The translations under genes were made by a program, and so were the position numbers. A stretch of DNA of 10,007 nt from Tardiphaga sp040512975 (GTDB lineage: Bacteria > Pseudomonadota > Alphaproteobacteria > Rhizobiales > Xanthobacteraceae): the NCBI GenBank assembly GCA_040512975.1, contig JBEVEC010000184.1, forward strand, positions 1-10,007. The letters are read 5' to 3'. Position 1 is the stretch's first letter. Every line of letters begins with the position of its first letter. Below the pieces are notes generated by a model. That model was not told the origin of the DNA. It searched no databases and saw only the letters and a list, made by a program, of their open reading frames with translations. Positions 1 through 6,917 of the stretch are shown in pieces.

Positions 1-1
1 C

Positions 2-124
2 ATGATGCAGAACCTGTTAATCAAGAAGAAGGACCAGCCCTTTCCGAGCGCGGTTTTCAGCCCGCCGATGCATCCGCGGTTGCGGCCACTGCTGAAAATG
101 CCGGTGTCGGGCCACAGCATGTAA
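2..124 (+). CDS. 3' end of an unrecognised protein-coding gene (partial)
   Basis: This is the tail of a gene that enters from the left edge; the frame is open from base 2 to a TAA at 122-124, giving 40 codons. Base 1 is the last base of the preceding codon. The coding frame is chosen on composition: 34 of 40 codons end in G or C, as in the real genes here, whereas the competing frame 1 (open to 219) is AT-rich at third positions. The visible tail is basic and proline-rich (KKK near the start, then PPMHPRLRP), with no motif I recognise and no membrane segment. The ATGs at 2 and 5 could be internal. The stop lies 63 bp before the Lgt-like gene on the same strand, so it may be the first gene of that cluster. 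No function is proposed. Confidence 0.55.
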   Translation: MMQNLLIKKKDQPFPSAVFSPPMHPRLRPLLKMPVSGHSM

Positions 125-187
125 ACGCGCTGGATAAGAAGGTCAGCGAGGTTTCCCGCGGCGCCGCAGAGTGGGTAGGATTGCCCC

Positions 188-907
188 ATGAACGGGACAA
201 TCCTGCACACCGTCTTTGATATCGCGGCGTGGCTGGCCGCGGGCGTTTCGGGACTCTGGTTGTCCCGCGTTCAGCGCCTGCAATTCCCCGCGCAATCGCT
301 GGCGCTGTCGTACATCGCGGTGCTGATGTTTGCCGCGGGTCTTGGCGCCTACCTGTTCGGCAGCTGCAATCTGTGGCTGTCCGGGGCGTCGGGGATCGCG
401 CGGTCGGTCGAGGGCGCGCTGGCCGGGGGCATTATCGGCATCGAACTCTACAAACGGTGGCACGGCATCACGTTGCGGACCGGCGCGCGCTTCGCCCTGC
501 CGCTGGCGGTCGGCATCGCCGTCGGCAGGATCGGCTGCTATCTGGCGGGACTGGACGATTTCACTTACGGCACGCCGACGTCGCTGCCCTGGGGACATGA
601 TTTCGGCGACGGCGTTTTGCGTCACCCGGTGCAGCTATACGAGAGTGCCGCCATGGCCGGCTTCGCGGTGCTCTACGTCGTTGCGGTGATCACGCGTAAT
701 GCGTTCGTCATCCGCAACGGCTTCTACCTCGCACTGGCCTTTTACGGACTGCAGCGTTTCGTCTGGGAATTCCTCAAGCCCTATGCCACGCTGGTCGGAT
801 CACTGACGCTGTTTCATTTGCTGTCGCTTGCCATCATGCTTTACGCCGCCGTGATGCTGGCAACGGCGCCCGCCATGCGAGGTCACCATGAACGCGCCGC
901 TGCGTAG
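188..907 (+). CDS. Lgt-like (prolipoprotein diacylglyceryl transferase family) membrane protein, probably functionally diverged
   Basis: This 239-residue, largely hydrophobic protein has about six or seven membrane segments. Lgt-family signatures are visible: GRIG at 113-116, HPVQLYES at 146-153, and RFVWEF at 190-195. Lgt normally moves diacylglyceryl from phosphatidylglycerol to the lipobox cysteine of prolipoproteins in the inner membrane. By my hand alignment to E. coli Lgt (about 290 residues), R143, R239 and E243 correspond to R114, R190 and E194. However, N146 becomes Cys117, E151 becomes Leu122, and the His103 region (GGLIG context) has Ala79. The protein is also shorter. It is therefore better called Lgt-like than Lgt, and a true lgt gene is expected elsewhere in the genome. 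The start is supported by AGGA at 177-180, seven bases before the ATG. The last 20 bp overlap the radical SAM gene, implying a shared transcript and linked function. Confidence 0.85.
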   Translation: MNGTILHTVFDIAAWLAAGVSGLWLSRVQRLQFPAQSLALSYIAVLMFAAGLGAYLFGSCNLWLSGASGIARSVEGALAGGIIGIELYKRWHGITLRTGARFALPLAVGIAVGRIGCYLAGLDDFTYGTPTSLPWGHDFGDGVLRHPVQLYESAAMAGFAVLYVVAVITRNAFVIRNGFYLALAFYGLQRFVWEFLKPYATLVGSLTLFHLLSLAIMLYAAVMLATAPAMRGHHERAAA

Positions 908-2303
908 ATCACGACCCTATATCTTCTGGGGCCAGACGCAGTCGCTTTGCGAGACGTGCCTGACTTTGGTGCCGACCAAGATCCAGATTCTCGGCGACGA
1001 GGTCTGGTACGAAAAACGCTGCAGGCAGCACGGCGTGCAGTCGACGCTGGTGTCCACCGACGCCGCCTACTGGCGCAAGTGCAAGGACTTCATCAAGCCC
1101 GGCGACAGGCCTTTGGCATTCCAGCATCGGACGGAGTTCGGCTGTCCCTATGATTGCGGCCTGTGCCCGGATCACGAACAGCATTCCTGCCTCGCGCTGA
1201 TCGAGATCACCGATCACTGCAACCTGACTTGTCCGGTGTGTTTCGCCGAATCTTCGCCGGCGCGAACCACGTTCCTGCCGCTGGCGACGATCGAGACGAT
1301 GCTGGACGCCCTGGTGGCCAGCGAAGGCGAACCCGACCTGGTGCAGATCTCCGGCGGCGAGCCGACGCTGCATCCGGATTTCTTCGCCATCCTGGACGCC
1401 GTGCGGGCGCGCCCGATCCGCCACGTCATGATCAACACCAACGGGCTTCGCATTGCCCGCGACCCGGAATTCGTGGCCCGGCTCGCCGACAACCGCCGCG
1501 GCCTGGAAATCTATCTGCAGTTCGATTCATTGCAGCGCGACGCGCTGATCAATCTGCGCGGCGCGGACCTGCGCAAGATCCGGCAGCAGGCGTTGGAAAA
1601 CCTCGAGGCGCACGGCATCTCGACCACGCTGGTCGCAACCGTGAAGCGCGGCGTCAACGATCACGAGATCGGAGATATCGTCCGCCATGCATTGACCTGG
1701 CGATGCGTCCGCGGCGTCACGCTGCAGCCGGTCCAGGACGCCGGCCGCAACGAAAATTTCAACAAGGATACCGACCGGATCATGCTGTCCGAGATCCGCC
1801 GGCGCGTGGTCGAAACCGGCGTGTTCGGCGACGACGACATGATCCCGCTGCCCTGCAATCCGGAAAGCATCTCGATCGGCTATGGCCTGCGCAAGGACGA
1901 CAAGGTGCTGCCGGTCACGTCGCTGATTCCGCAGCAGCAACTGGTCGACATCATGCCCAACACGATCAGCCTCGAAAAACAGCCGGCGCTGCGCGACAAA
2001 TTCATCGATCTGTTTTCGCTGTCGTCGGGGCCGGAGAACACCGCGCACAGGGTCAGCGAATTTCTGTGCTGCCTGCCGCAGTTCGAGGCGCCGGCAAATC
2101 TCGGCTATGAGAGCGTGTTCCGGGTGACCATCGTGCAGTTTCTCGACCGCTTCAATTTCTGCGTCGGCAACGTCAAGCGCTCCTGCATTCATTTCGTCAC
2201 GCCGAGCGGCCAGATCATCCCGTTCGATACCTACAACCTGTTCTATCGCGACGGCAGCATCGACGGCATCCGCGCGCGGCTGGCAAAGGAGGGGACGGCA
2301 TGA
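888..2303 (+). CDS. Radical SAM protein of the Tes/MJ0619-like type
   Basis: This 471-residue enzyme carries the canonical radical SAM CX3CX2C motif at C111, C115 and C118 (CNLTCPVC), and SGGEPT at 145-150 for SAM binding. It is rich in further metal ligands. CETC is at 21-24, with C45 and C65 following. A second CX3CX2C (CPYDCGLC, C86/C90/C93) lies just before the core. Late cysteines are C323, C394, C395, C425 and C433. The order 'CPxDCGLCPxH, then LALIEITxxCNLxCPVCF, then a C-terminal KRxCIHxxTPxGxIIPFxxYN' matches my memory of the archaeal tetraether synthase (Tes)/MJ0619 family, which carries several iron-sulfur clusters and a rubredoxin-like site. Tes couples lipid alkyl chains by C-C bond formation; that this protein acts on lipids is inference, strengthened by the overlapping Lgt-like gene. 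The start has GAGG at 879-882. The stop overlaps the next ATG. Confidence 0.88.
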   Translation: MNAPLRRSRPYIFWGQTQSLCETCLTLVPTKIQILGDEVWYEKRCRQHGVQSTLVSTDAAYWRKCKDFIKPGDRPLAFQHRTEFGCPYDCGLCPDHEQHSCLALIEITDHCNLTCPVCFAESSPARTTFLPLATIETMLDALVASEGEPDLVQISGGEPTLHPDFFAILDAVRARPIRHVMINTNGLRIARDPEFVARLADNRRGLEIYLQFDSLQRDALINLRGADLRKIRQQALENLEAHGISTTLVATVKRGVNDHEIGDIVRHALTWRCVRGVTLQPVQDAGRNENFNKDTDRIMLSEIRRRVVETGVFGDDDMIPLPCNPESISIGYGLRKDDKVLPVTSLIPQQQLVDIMPNTISLEKQPALRDKFIDLFSLSSGPENTAHRVSEFLCCLPQFEAPANLGYESVFRVTIVQFLDRFNFCVGNVKRSCIHFVTPSGQIIPFDTYNLFYRDGSIDGIRARLAKEGTA

Positions 2304-2554
2304 GCGATAGCGGCTTTCCGGCGCCGGACAGCGGCAAGTCCCAGCCCGGCGGGGGCGGCTGCCTCGCCGCCTTCATGCTGCTGATCGGCATCGTGCTGCT
2401 GCTGCCTGGATTGTGCGCCCTTCTGTTCGGCGGTGCCTCGATCTTTGCCCGTCATACCGACCCGGGCTTTGTGCCGTTCATCCTTGTCGGCCTGCTGGTG
2501 GGAGCGGGCGGCGTCGTCCTGATCCGGGCGGCAGTCCGCCGATTTCGCCGCTAG
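2300..2554 (+). CDS. Small two-helix membrane protein, hypothetical
   Basis: This 84-residue protein has a hydrophilic Ser/Pro/Gly-rich N-terminus (to about residue 20). A hydrophobic segment at about 21-46 and a second at about 57-78 follow, with a very basic end (RRFRR). It resembles no family I can name. Its start codon overlaps the stop of the radical SAM gene as ATGA, and a strong Shine-Dalgarno sequence (AGGAGGGG, 2287-2294) sits five bases upstream, so it is almost certainly translated and coupled to the preceding gene. Third codon positions are GC-rich as in its neighbours. The context suggests an accessory membrane component of the Lgt-like/radical SAM pair, possibly a membrane anchor or partner, but that is inference only. 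No clear terminator follows the gene. Confidence 0.75.
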   Translation: MSDSGFPAPDSGKSQPGGGGCLAAFMLLIGIVLLLPGLCALLFGGASIFARHTDPGFVPFILVGLLVGAGGVVLIRAAVRRFRR

Positions 2555-2676
2555 CGACCCAAGGTTTCGCGCCCGGCCGGGGCCTCGGCGGTATGGGACG
2601 GTCAGGAATCCCGGAAAATGGGCGCGTCAGGCGCTCGAAAGCCCTGATTTGGGAGCCGCCAAGCCCACCTTTGTCA

Positions 2677-2704
2677 TTGTTTTTCGGCGATTTCCCCCTA
2701 TATT
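2677..2704 (+). promoter_or_regulatory. Candidate typA promoter (-35 TTGTTT, -10 TATATT)
   Basis: TTGTTT at 2677-2682 and TATATT at 2699-2704 are separated by 16 bp, close to the housekeeping sigma consensus, in a locally AT-richer stretch of an otherwise GC-rich region. This would start RNA near 2711 and give a leader of about 178 nt before the typA ATG. An alternative -35, TTGTCA at 2671, has a spacer that is too long (22 bp). Confidence 0.45.
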
Positions 2705-2724
2705 GCGCCGCAACGCGTCCGAGT

Positions 2725-2754
2725 ACCCGGCCCCTTCTGGCCGGGTTTGCTTTT
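2725..2754 (+). terminator. Terminator-like hairpin in the typA leader
   Basis: ACCCGGCC (2725-2732) pairs perfectly with GGCCGGGT (2739-2746) around a 6-nt loop, and TTTGCTTTT follows. The form is that of an intrinsic terminator, but it lies about 15 nt downstream of the predicted typA start. It could end read-through from the upstream cluster or act as an attenuator in the typA leader. Sequence alone does not decide between these. Confidence 0.5.
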
Positions 2755-2888
2755 GGAGGGATTGCCCCAGCGCGTTTTCAGGCAGGAACTTGTTTTCAGG
2801 ACAAGGGTGTTGGTCGCGCATTGGGGCGCAGGGCCGGCGTCTTGCAGAACCCGCGGGCACCCAGACCGTCAAACCCAGAAGAAGACCT

Positions 2889-4712
2889 ATGAAACTTCGC
2901 AACATTGCTATCATCGCCCACGTTGACCACGGCAAGACGACCCTCGTCGACAAGCTGCTGCAGCAGTCCGGCACCTACCGCGATAACCAGCGCGTGCAGG
3001 AGCGCGCGATGGATTCGAACGACATCGAAAAAGAACGCGGCATCACCATTCTCGCCAAGTGTACCTCGGTGACCTGGGAAGACACCCAGATCAACATCGT
3101 CGACACTCCGGGCCACGCCGACTTCGGCGGTGAAGTCGAACGTATCCTGTCGATGGTCGACGGCGTGATCGTGCTGGTCGACGCCGCTGAAGGCCCGATG
3201 CCGCAGACCAAGTTCGTGGTCGGCAAGGCGCTCAAGCTCGGCCTCAAGCCGATCGTCGCGATCAACAAGGTCGACCGCCAGGACGCCCGCATCACCGAAG
3301 TCGTCAACGAGGTGTTCGACCTGTTCGCCGCCCTCGACGCCACCGACGACCAGCTCGACTTCCCGATCCTCTACGGGTCGGGCCGCAACGGCTGGATGGC
3401 CGACAGCCCGGACGCGTCTCACGACGTCGGCATGAAGCCGCTGTTCGACCTGGTCATCAAGCACGTCGCTCCGCCGGTGGTGGAAGAGGGTCCATTCCGC
3501 TTGCTCGGCACCATCCTCGAAGCCAACCCCTATCTCGGCCGCATCATCACCGGCCGTATCGCCTCAGGCTCGGTCAAGCCGAACCAGTCGGTGAAGGTGA
3601 TCTCGCGTGACGGCAAGCTGGTGGAAACCGGCCGCATCACCAAGATCCTCGCCTTCCGCGGCCTCGAGCGCCAGCCGGTCGAGCTCGCCGAAGCCGGCGA
3701 CATCGTCGCCATCGCCGGCCTGCCCAAGGGCACCGTAGCCGACACCTTCTGCGATCCCTCGGTCGAAATTCCGATCCAGGCCCAGCCGATCGATCCGCCG
3801 ACCGTGTCGATGTCCTTCATCGTCAACAACTCGCCGCTCGCCGGCACCGAAGGCGACAAGGTCACCAGCCGCCTGATCCGCGACCGCCTGCTGCGCGAAG
3901 CCGAAGGCAACGTCGCGCTGAAGGTCGTCGAGGCCGAAGACAAGGATTCGATGATCGTGTCGGGCCGCGGCGAATTGCAGCTCGCCATCCTGATCGAGAA
4001 CATGCGCCGCGAAGGTTTCGAGCTCTCGGTGTCGCGTCCGCGCGTGGTGCTCACCAAGGACGAGGACGGCAACACGCTCGAGCCGGTCGAGGAAGTCGTC
4101 ATCGACGTCGATGAGGAATTCTCGGGCGTGGTCGTTCAGAAGATGAGCGAACGCAAGGCCGAAATGATCGAGATGCGTCCGTCGGGCGGCAACCGCCTGC
4201 GTCTGGTGTTCTACGCACCGACCCGCGGCCTGATCGGCTACCAGGGCGAACTCATGACCGATACCAAGGGTACCGCGATCATGAACCGCCTGTTCCACGA
4301 CTACCTGCCCTACAAGGGCGAGATCGCCGGCCGCCGCAACGGCGTGCTGATCTCGAACGACGCGGGCGAAGCCGTGGCCTATGCCATGTTCAAGCTGGAA
4401 GACCGCGGCCCGATGATGATCGAGCCCGGCTGGAAGGTCTACAAGGGCATGATCATCGGCGAGCACACCCGCGAGAACGATCTCGAACTCAACGTGCTGA
4501 AGGGTAAGCAGCTCTCCAACATCCGCACCACGTCGAAGGACGAAGCCGTCCGCCTGACGCCGCCGATCCGGATGACCCTGGAAAAGGCGCTGGCCTATAT
4601 CGAGAACGACGAGCTGGTGGAGATCACCCCGAAGTCGATCCGCCTGCGCAAGAAGTTCCTGGACGCAACGGACCGCAAGCGCGCTGAAAAGAGCAAGGAA
4701 GCATTTGCGTAA
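2889..4712 (+). CDS. typA: Translational GTPase TypA/BipA
   Basis: This 607-residue protein has the usual TypA length. It is an EF-G-like GTPase that binds the ribosome and supports ribosome assembly and growth under stress such as cold. GTPase motifs are clear: AHVDHGKT (P loop, 10-17), ERGITI (switch I, 49-54), DTPGH (72-76) and NKVD (126-129). After the G domain come a beta-barrel domain II (about 200-290), EF-G-like domains III and V, and the TypA-specific C-terminal domain with the conserved 'GRRNGVLIS' and 'AYAMFKLEDRGPM' stretches. The start at 2889 gives the family's MKLRNIAIIAHVDHGKT beginning. The frame stays open upstream to 2649, but that stretch contains the promoter and hairpin. 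The Shine-Dalgarno is only a purine-rich AGAAGAAGA (2877-2885). Codon use is strongly biased, as expected for a well-expressed gene. A strong terminator follows, so it is probably monocistronic. Confidence 0.98.
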   Translation: MKLRNIAIIAHVDHGKTTLVDKLLQQSGTYRDNQRVQERAMDSNDIEKERGITILAKCTSVTWEDTQINIVDTPGHADFGGEVERILSMVDGVIVLVDAAEGPMPQTKFVVGKALKLGLKPIVAINKVDRQDARITEVVNEVFDLFAALDATDDQLDFPILYGSGRNGWMADSPDASHDVGMKPLFDLVIKHVAPPVVEEGPFRLLGTILEANPYLGRIITGRIASGSVKPNQSVKVISRDGKLVETGRITKILAFRGLERQPVELAEAGDIVAIAGLPKGTVADTFCDPSVEIPIQAQPIDPPTVSMSFIVNNSPLAGTEGDKVTSRLIRDRLLREAEGNVALKVVEAEDKDSMIVSGRGELQLAILIENMRREGFELSVSRPRVVLTKDEDGNTLEPVEEVVIDVDEEFSGVVVQKMSERKAEMIEMRPSGGNRLRLVFYAPTRGLIGYQGELMTDTKGTAIMNRLFHDYLPYKGEIAGRRNGVLISNDAGEAVAYAMFKLEDRGPMMIEPGWKVYKGMIIGEHTRENDLELNVLKGKQLSNIRTTSKDEAVRLTPPIRMTLEKALAYIENDELVEITPKSIRLRKKFLDATDRKRAEKSKEAFA

Positions 4713-4737
4713 GCAAAGGCGTTCTATCTGCTGTTGG

Positions 4738-4770
4738 AAAATGCCCGGCGAAAGCCGGGCATTTTTGTTT
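4738..4770 (+). terminator. Strong rho-independent terminator of typA
   Basis: A perfect 12-bp stem (AAAATGCCCGGC at 4738-4749 with its complement at 4754-4765) closes on a GAAA tetraloop (4750-4753) and runs into a T-rich tract. It starts 25 bp after the typA stop. The run of A before the stem means it could also work on the opposite strand for the converging maiA transcript. Confidence 0.92.
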
Positions 4771-4780
4771 TAAAAACAAA

Positions 4781-4884
4781 CTGTCATCACCCGCGAAAGC
4801 GGGTGATCCAGTATTCCAGGGCGTTCATTGTCACCATCGACGCCCTGGAATACTGGGTCGCCCGGTCAAGCCGGGCGATAACAG
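4781..4884 (+). repeat. Palindromic intergenic repeat, copy 1 (three stem-loops)
   Basis: This 104-bp element has near-matching inverted ends: CTGTCATCACCCG on the left, and on the right a sequence whose reverse complement is CTGTTATCGCCCG. It folds into three hairpins. The left hairpin is 9 bp with a GAAA loop (4786-4807). The centre is a perfect 17-bp stem, CCAGTATTCCAGGGCGT (4808-4824) with 4840-4856, and a 15-nt loop. The right hairpin is CGCCCGG/CCGGGCG. A related copy lies at 8965-9078 in the same orientation. It sits between typA and maiA, which converge. It carries no gene and looks like a REP- or MITE-type element of Bradyrhizobium relatives. Confidence 0.85.
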
Positions 4885-4896
4885 CATCAGCTACTG

Positions 4897-5562
4897 CTAC
4901 CCCTGCGGCGCACCGATCTGCTTCATCGGGTCGGCCTTGGCGAACGCCTCCATCGCCTCGCAGCGGGCCATGATGCGATCGATGGTCGGCGTCGGCGGCA
5001 TCGCGAGCTTGTTGACCCGGGTCAGCGCGGTGATGCTGCCGAGACAGATGTCGGCGATTGTCACCTGATCGCCATGGCAGAACGCGCCGGTTTCCGACTC
5101 GCTGGCAAGACGCTGTTCGACGGCAGCCAGCCCGGTGCCGAACCAATGCGTCATCCATGCCTTAACGACCGCCTGATCGAAGCCGCCGACCTCGGTGAGA
5201 TATTTCCGCACCCTTGGCGTGATCAGCGGATGGGTGTCGCCGGCCAGCATCGCCGCGATCGAGCGCACGCGGGCGCGGCCATAGGGGTCCGCAGGCAGCA
5301 GCGGCGGCGCGGGGTGGGTCTCGTCGAGAAATTCCAGGATCGCTGTGGACTGCGTCAGCGGCGGATGGCCGCTCGCGATCAGTGCCGGGATTGCGCCCAG
5401 CGGGTTGATCTTGAGGAATTCATCGCTGCGCTGCTCGCCTTTGTCGAGATCGATCACGCGCTCATGCGCCGTCAGTCCCTTCAGGTTGAGCGCGACGCGG
5501 ACGCGATAGGTCGCGGACGTGCGCCAGAAGCCATAGAGTTCGAAATCGGGTTGCGGTGCCAT
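4897..5562 (-). CDS. maiA: Maleylacetoacetate isomerase (zeta-class glutathione S-transferase)
   Basis: This 221-residue protein has the usual length for the family. MaiA isomerises maleylacetoacetate to fumarylacetoacetate using glutathione, the penultimate step of tyrosine/homogentisate breakdown, in the cytoplasm. The N-terminal thioredoxin-like domain shows WRTSATYRVRVALNLKG (13-29), equivalent to the zeta SSC motif with S16 as the likely glutathione-activating serine. It also shows NPLGAIPAL (53-61) and the glutathione-binding LTQSTAILEFLDE (69-81). The helical C-terminal domain has the family's FCHGDQVTIADICL (161-174). The ATG at 5562-5560 gives a standard N-terminus and has GAGAAAG upstream. 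The frame runs open much further upstream only as the antisense of the amine oxidase gene. The gene is divergent from that oxidase across 93 bp. No homogentisate-pathway partners are in the window, so another zeta/GST role remains possible. Confidence 0.88.
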   Translation of the reverse strand: MAPQPDFELYGFWRTSATYRVRVALNLKGLTAHERVIDLDKGEQRSDEFLKINPLGAIPALIASGHPPLTQSTAILEFLDETHPAPPLLPADPYGRARVRSIAAMLAGDTHPLITPRVRKYLTEVGGFDQAVVKAWMTHWFGTGLAAVEQRLASESETGAFCHGDQVTIADICLGSITALTRVNKLAMPPTPTIDRIMARCEAMEAFAKADPMKQIGAPQG

Positions 5563-5655
5563 GAGGGGTGCTTTCTCGGGGGTGGGATCGGTCCTTGAAT
5601 AATCCAACCAAGCCACTATCCAGCTGTCACGACAATCCGGCGTGAACGAACCCGC
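5563..5655. promoter_or_regulatory. Divergent promoter region between maiA and the amine oxidase gene
   Basis: These 93 bp must hold the start signals for both divergent genes unless transcription comes from further away. An AT-richer patch (TTGAATAATCC, near 5594-5604) stands out, but I cannot assign -35 and -10 boxes with confidence to either direction. Confidence 0.4.
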
Positions 5656-6912
5656 ATGACCGCAAAGCTTCCATCCCACGTCGACGTTGCCATCATCGGC
5701 GCCGGTGCCGCCGGGCTCGGCGCCGCGCGGGCACTGGAGGCATCCGGGCTGTCCGTCGTCGTCCTTGAAGCCCGCGATCGCATCGGCGGACGGGCGCAGA
5801 CCATCATGGCCGCGCCGGGCATCCCGTTCGATCTCGGCTGCGAGTGGCTGCACTCGGCCGACAAAAACGATTTCGTCGGCATTGCCGGCGAGCTCGGCTT
5901 CGTCGTCGACAAAACGCGTCCGCCCTGGCGTGACCATGCCTATGACGCTGCGTTCTCGAAAGCGCAGCGCGCCGAATTCTTCAAGGCAATCGACGCGTTC
6001 TACGACCGCGCCGAACAGGCCGCAGAAGATGATGCCGACGCGCCGGCTGCGACTTGCCTGGAGCCCGGCAATGCGTGGAATCCGATCATCGACGCGGTGT
6101 CGACCTACATCAACGGCTTCGAGTTGAAGGACGTGTCTCTGCACGACATGGACGCCTATGAGGATACCGAGGTCAATTGGCGCCTGCCGCGCGGCTATGG
6201 CGCGCTGATCGCGGCCTATGGCGCGTCGTGCCCGGTGGCGCTGGCGACCGAAGTGACGGTCATCGATCATTCCGGCATGCGCGTTCGTATTGAGACGTCG
6301 CGCGGCACGCTGAGCGCGGCGCATGTCATCGTCGCGGTGCCGACCAACCTGCTCGCGCACGAACAGGTCCGCTTCCAGCCGCCGCTGCCGGCCAAGGTCG
6401 CGGCGGCTGACGGCCTGCCGCTCGGCGCCGACAACAAGGTGATGCTGGCGCTCGACGACGCCGACAAGTTTCCTGCCGACACCGGGCTGCGCGGCGCGTC
6501 GCTGCGCACCGATGTCGGCAGCTTCCATTTGCGCCCGTCCGGGCTGCCCTGCATCGCCGGCTTCTTCGGCGGCACCTTTGCGCGCGAGCTGGAGGATGCC
6601 GGCGACGGCGCGCTGGCGGCGCAGGCGATCGACGAACTCGTGGCGCTGCTCGGCGCCGACATCCGCCGCAAGCTGACGCCGCTCGCCGAATCGCGCTGGG
6701 GCCACGACCGTTTTGCGCAGGGCGCCTATTCCGCGGCGAGGCCCGGCCATGCCGACGCCCGCGCCGCGCTCGCGACGCCCGTCGACGGGCGGCTGTTCTT
6801 CGCCGGCGAGGCGACGTCGCCCAACTTCTTCTCGACGGCCCATGGCGCGCGGGAGAGCGGACAGCGGGCCGCGGGCGAAATCATTGCCGCGCGCAAGGCC
6901 GCGAAGCCGTAG
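5656..6912 (+). CDS. FAD-dependent amine oxidase (flavin monoamine oxidase family)
   Basis: This 418-residue flavoprotein has an N-terminal Rossmann fold for FAD: VAIIGAGAAGLGAARAL, with GAGAAG at 15-20, E38 for the adenosine ribose, and the RIGGR motif at 42-46. The C-terminal end has the second FAD-binding block, FFAGEATS, followed by STAHGARESGQRAA. An upstream 'ESRWGHDRFAQGAYS' segment is typical of the monoamine/polyamine oxidase superfamily. These enzymes oxidise amines to imines with O2 and release H2O2. The substrate cannot be read from the sequence, and no covalent-flavin cysteine context or export signal is evident. The start at 5656 gives a compact N-terminus just before the Rossmann strand, though its Shine-Dalgarno (GAACGAA) is weak. 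The gene is divergent from maiA and its stop lies 5 bp from the converging DCC-family gene. Confidence 0.9.
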   Translation: MTAKLPSHVDVAIIGAGAAGLGAARALEASGLSVVVLEARDRIGGRAQTIMAAPGIPFDLGCEWLHSADKNDFVGIAGELGFVVDKTRPPWRDHAYDAAFSKAQRAEFFKAIDAFYDRAEQAAEDDADAPAATCLEPGNAWNPIIDAVSTYINGFELKDVSLHDMDAYEDTEVNWRLPRGYGALIAAYGASCPVALATEVTVIDHSGMRVRIETSRGTLSAAHVIVAVPTNLLAHEQVRFQPPLPAKVAAADGLPLGADNKVMLALDDADKFPADTGLRGASLRTDVGSFHLRPSGLPCIAGFFGGTFARELEDAGDGALAAQAIDELVALLGADIRRKLTPLAESRWGHDRFAQGAYSAARPGHADARAALATPVDGRLFFAGEATSPNFFSTAHGARESGQRAAGEIIAARKAAKP

Positions 6913-6917
6913 CAGCC

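Larger units (their letters stand above)
2555..2888 (+). other. 334-bp non-coding region upstream of typA
   Basis: There is no convincing gene here. It holds a promoter candidate (2677-2704), a terminator-like hairpin (2725-2746) with a T-rich tail, an SD-like GGAGGG (2755-2760) without a good start codon after it, and a nine-base direct repeat GTTTTCAGG at 2774 and 2792. Open frames crossing it, including an in-frame 80-codon extension of typA, lack coding character. Confidence 0.6.

Noticed and set aside
1..219. An open frame in frame 1 at the left edge
   Set aside because: Third positions are AT-rich, unlike real genes here, and it runs into the Lgt-like gene; the frame starting at base 2 has the coding signature.
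2649..2888. An 80-codon N-terminal extension of TypA
   Set aside because: The extension has no family character and covers the promoter and hairpin; starting at 2889 gives the standard N-terminus and the usual 607 residues.
3564..4466. A 300-codon minus-strand open frame inside typA
   Set aside because: Its translation is a His/Asp/Arg-rich low-complexity shadow of the TypA codons.
4781..4884. A tRNA or structured small RNA, suggested by the three-hairpin cloverleaf shape
   Set aside because: There is no acceptor stem with CCA, no T-loop or anticodon features, and a second copy exists with the same hairpins; it is a palindromic repeat.
4897..6843. A 648-codon open frame on the minus strand
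   Set aside because: Only its last 221 codons (maiA) look like a protein; the rest is antisense to the amine oxidase gene and open because of the high GC content. It is not a fusion protein.
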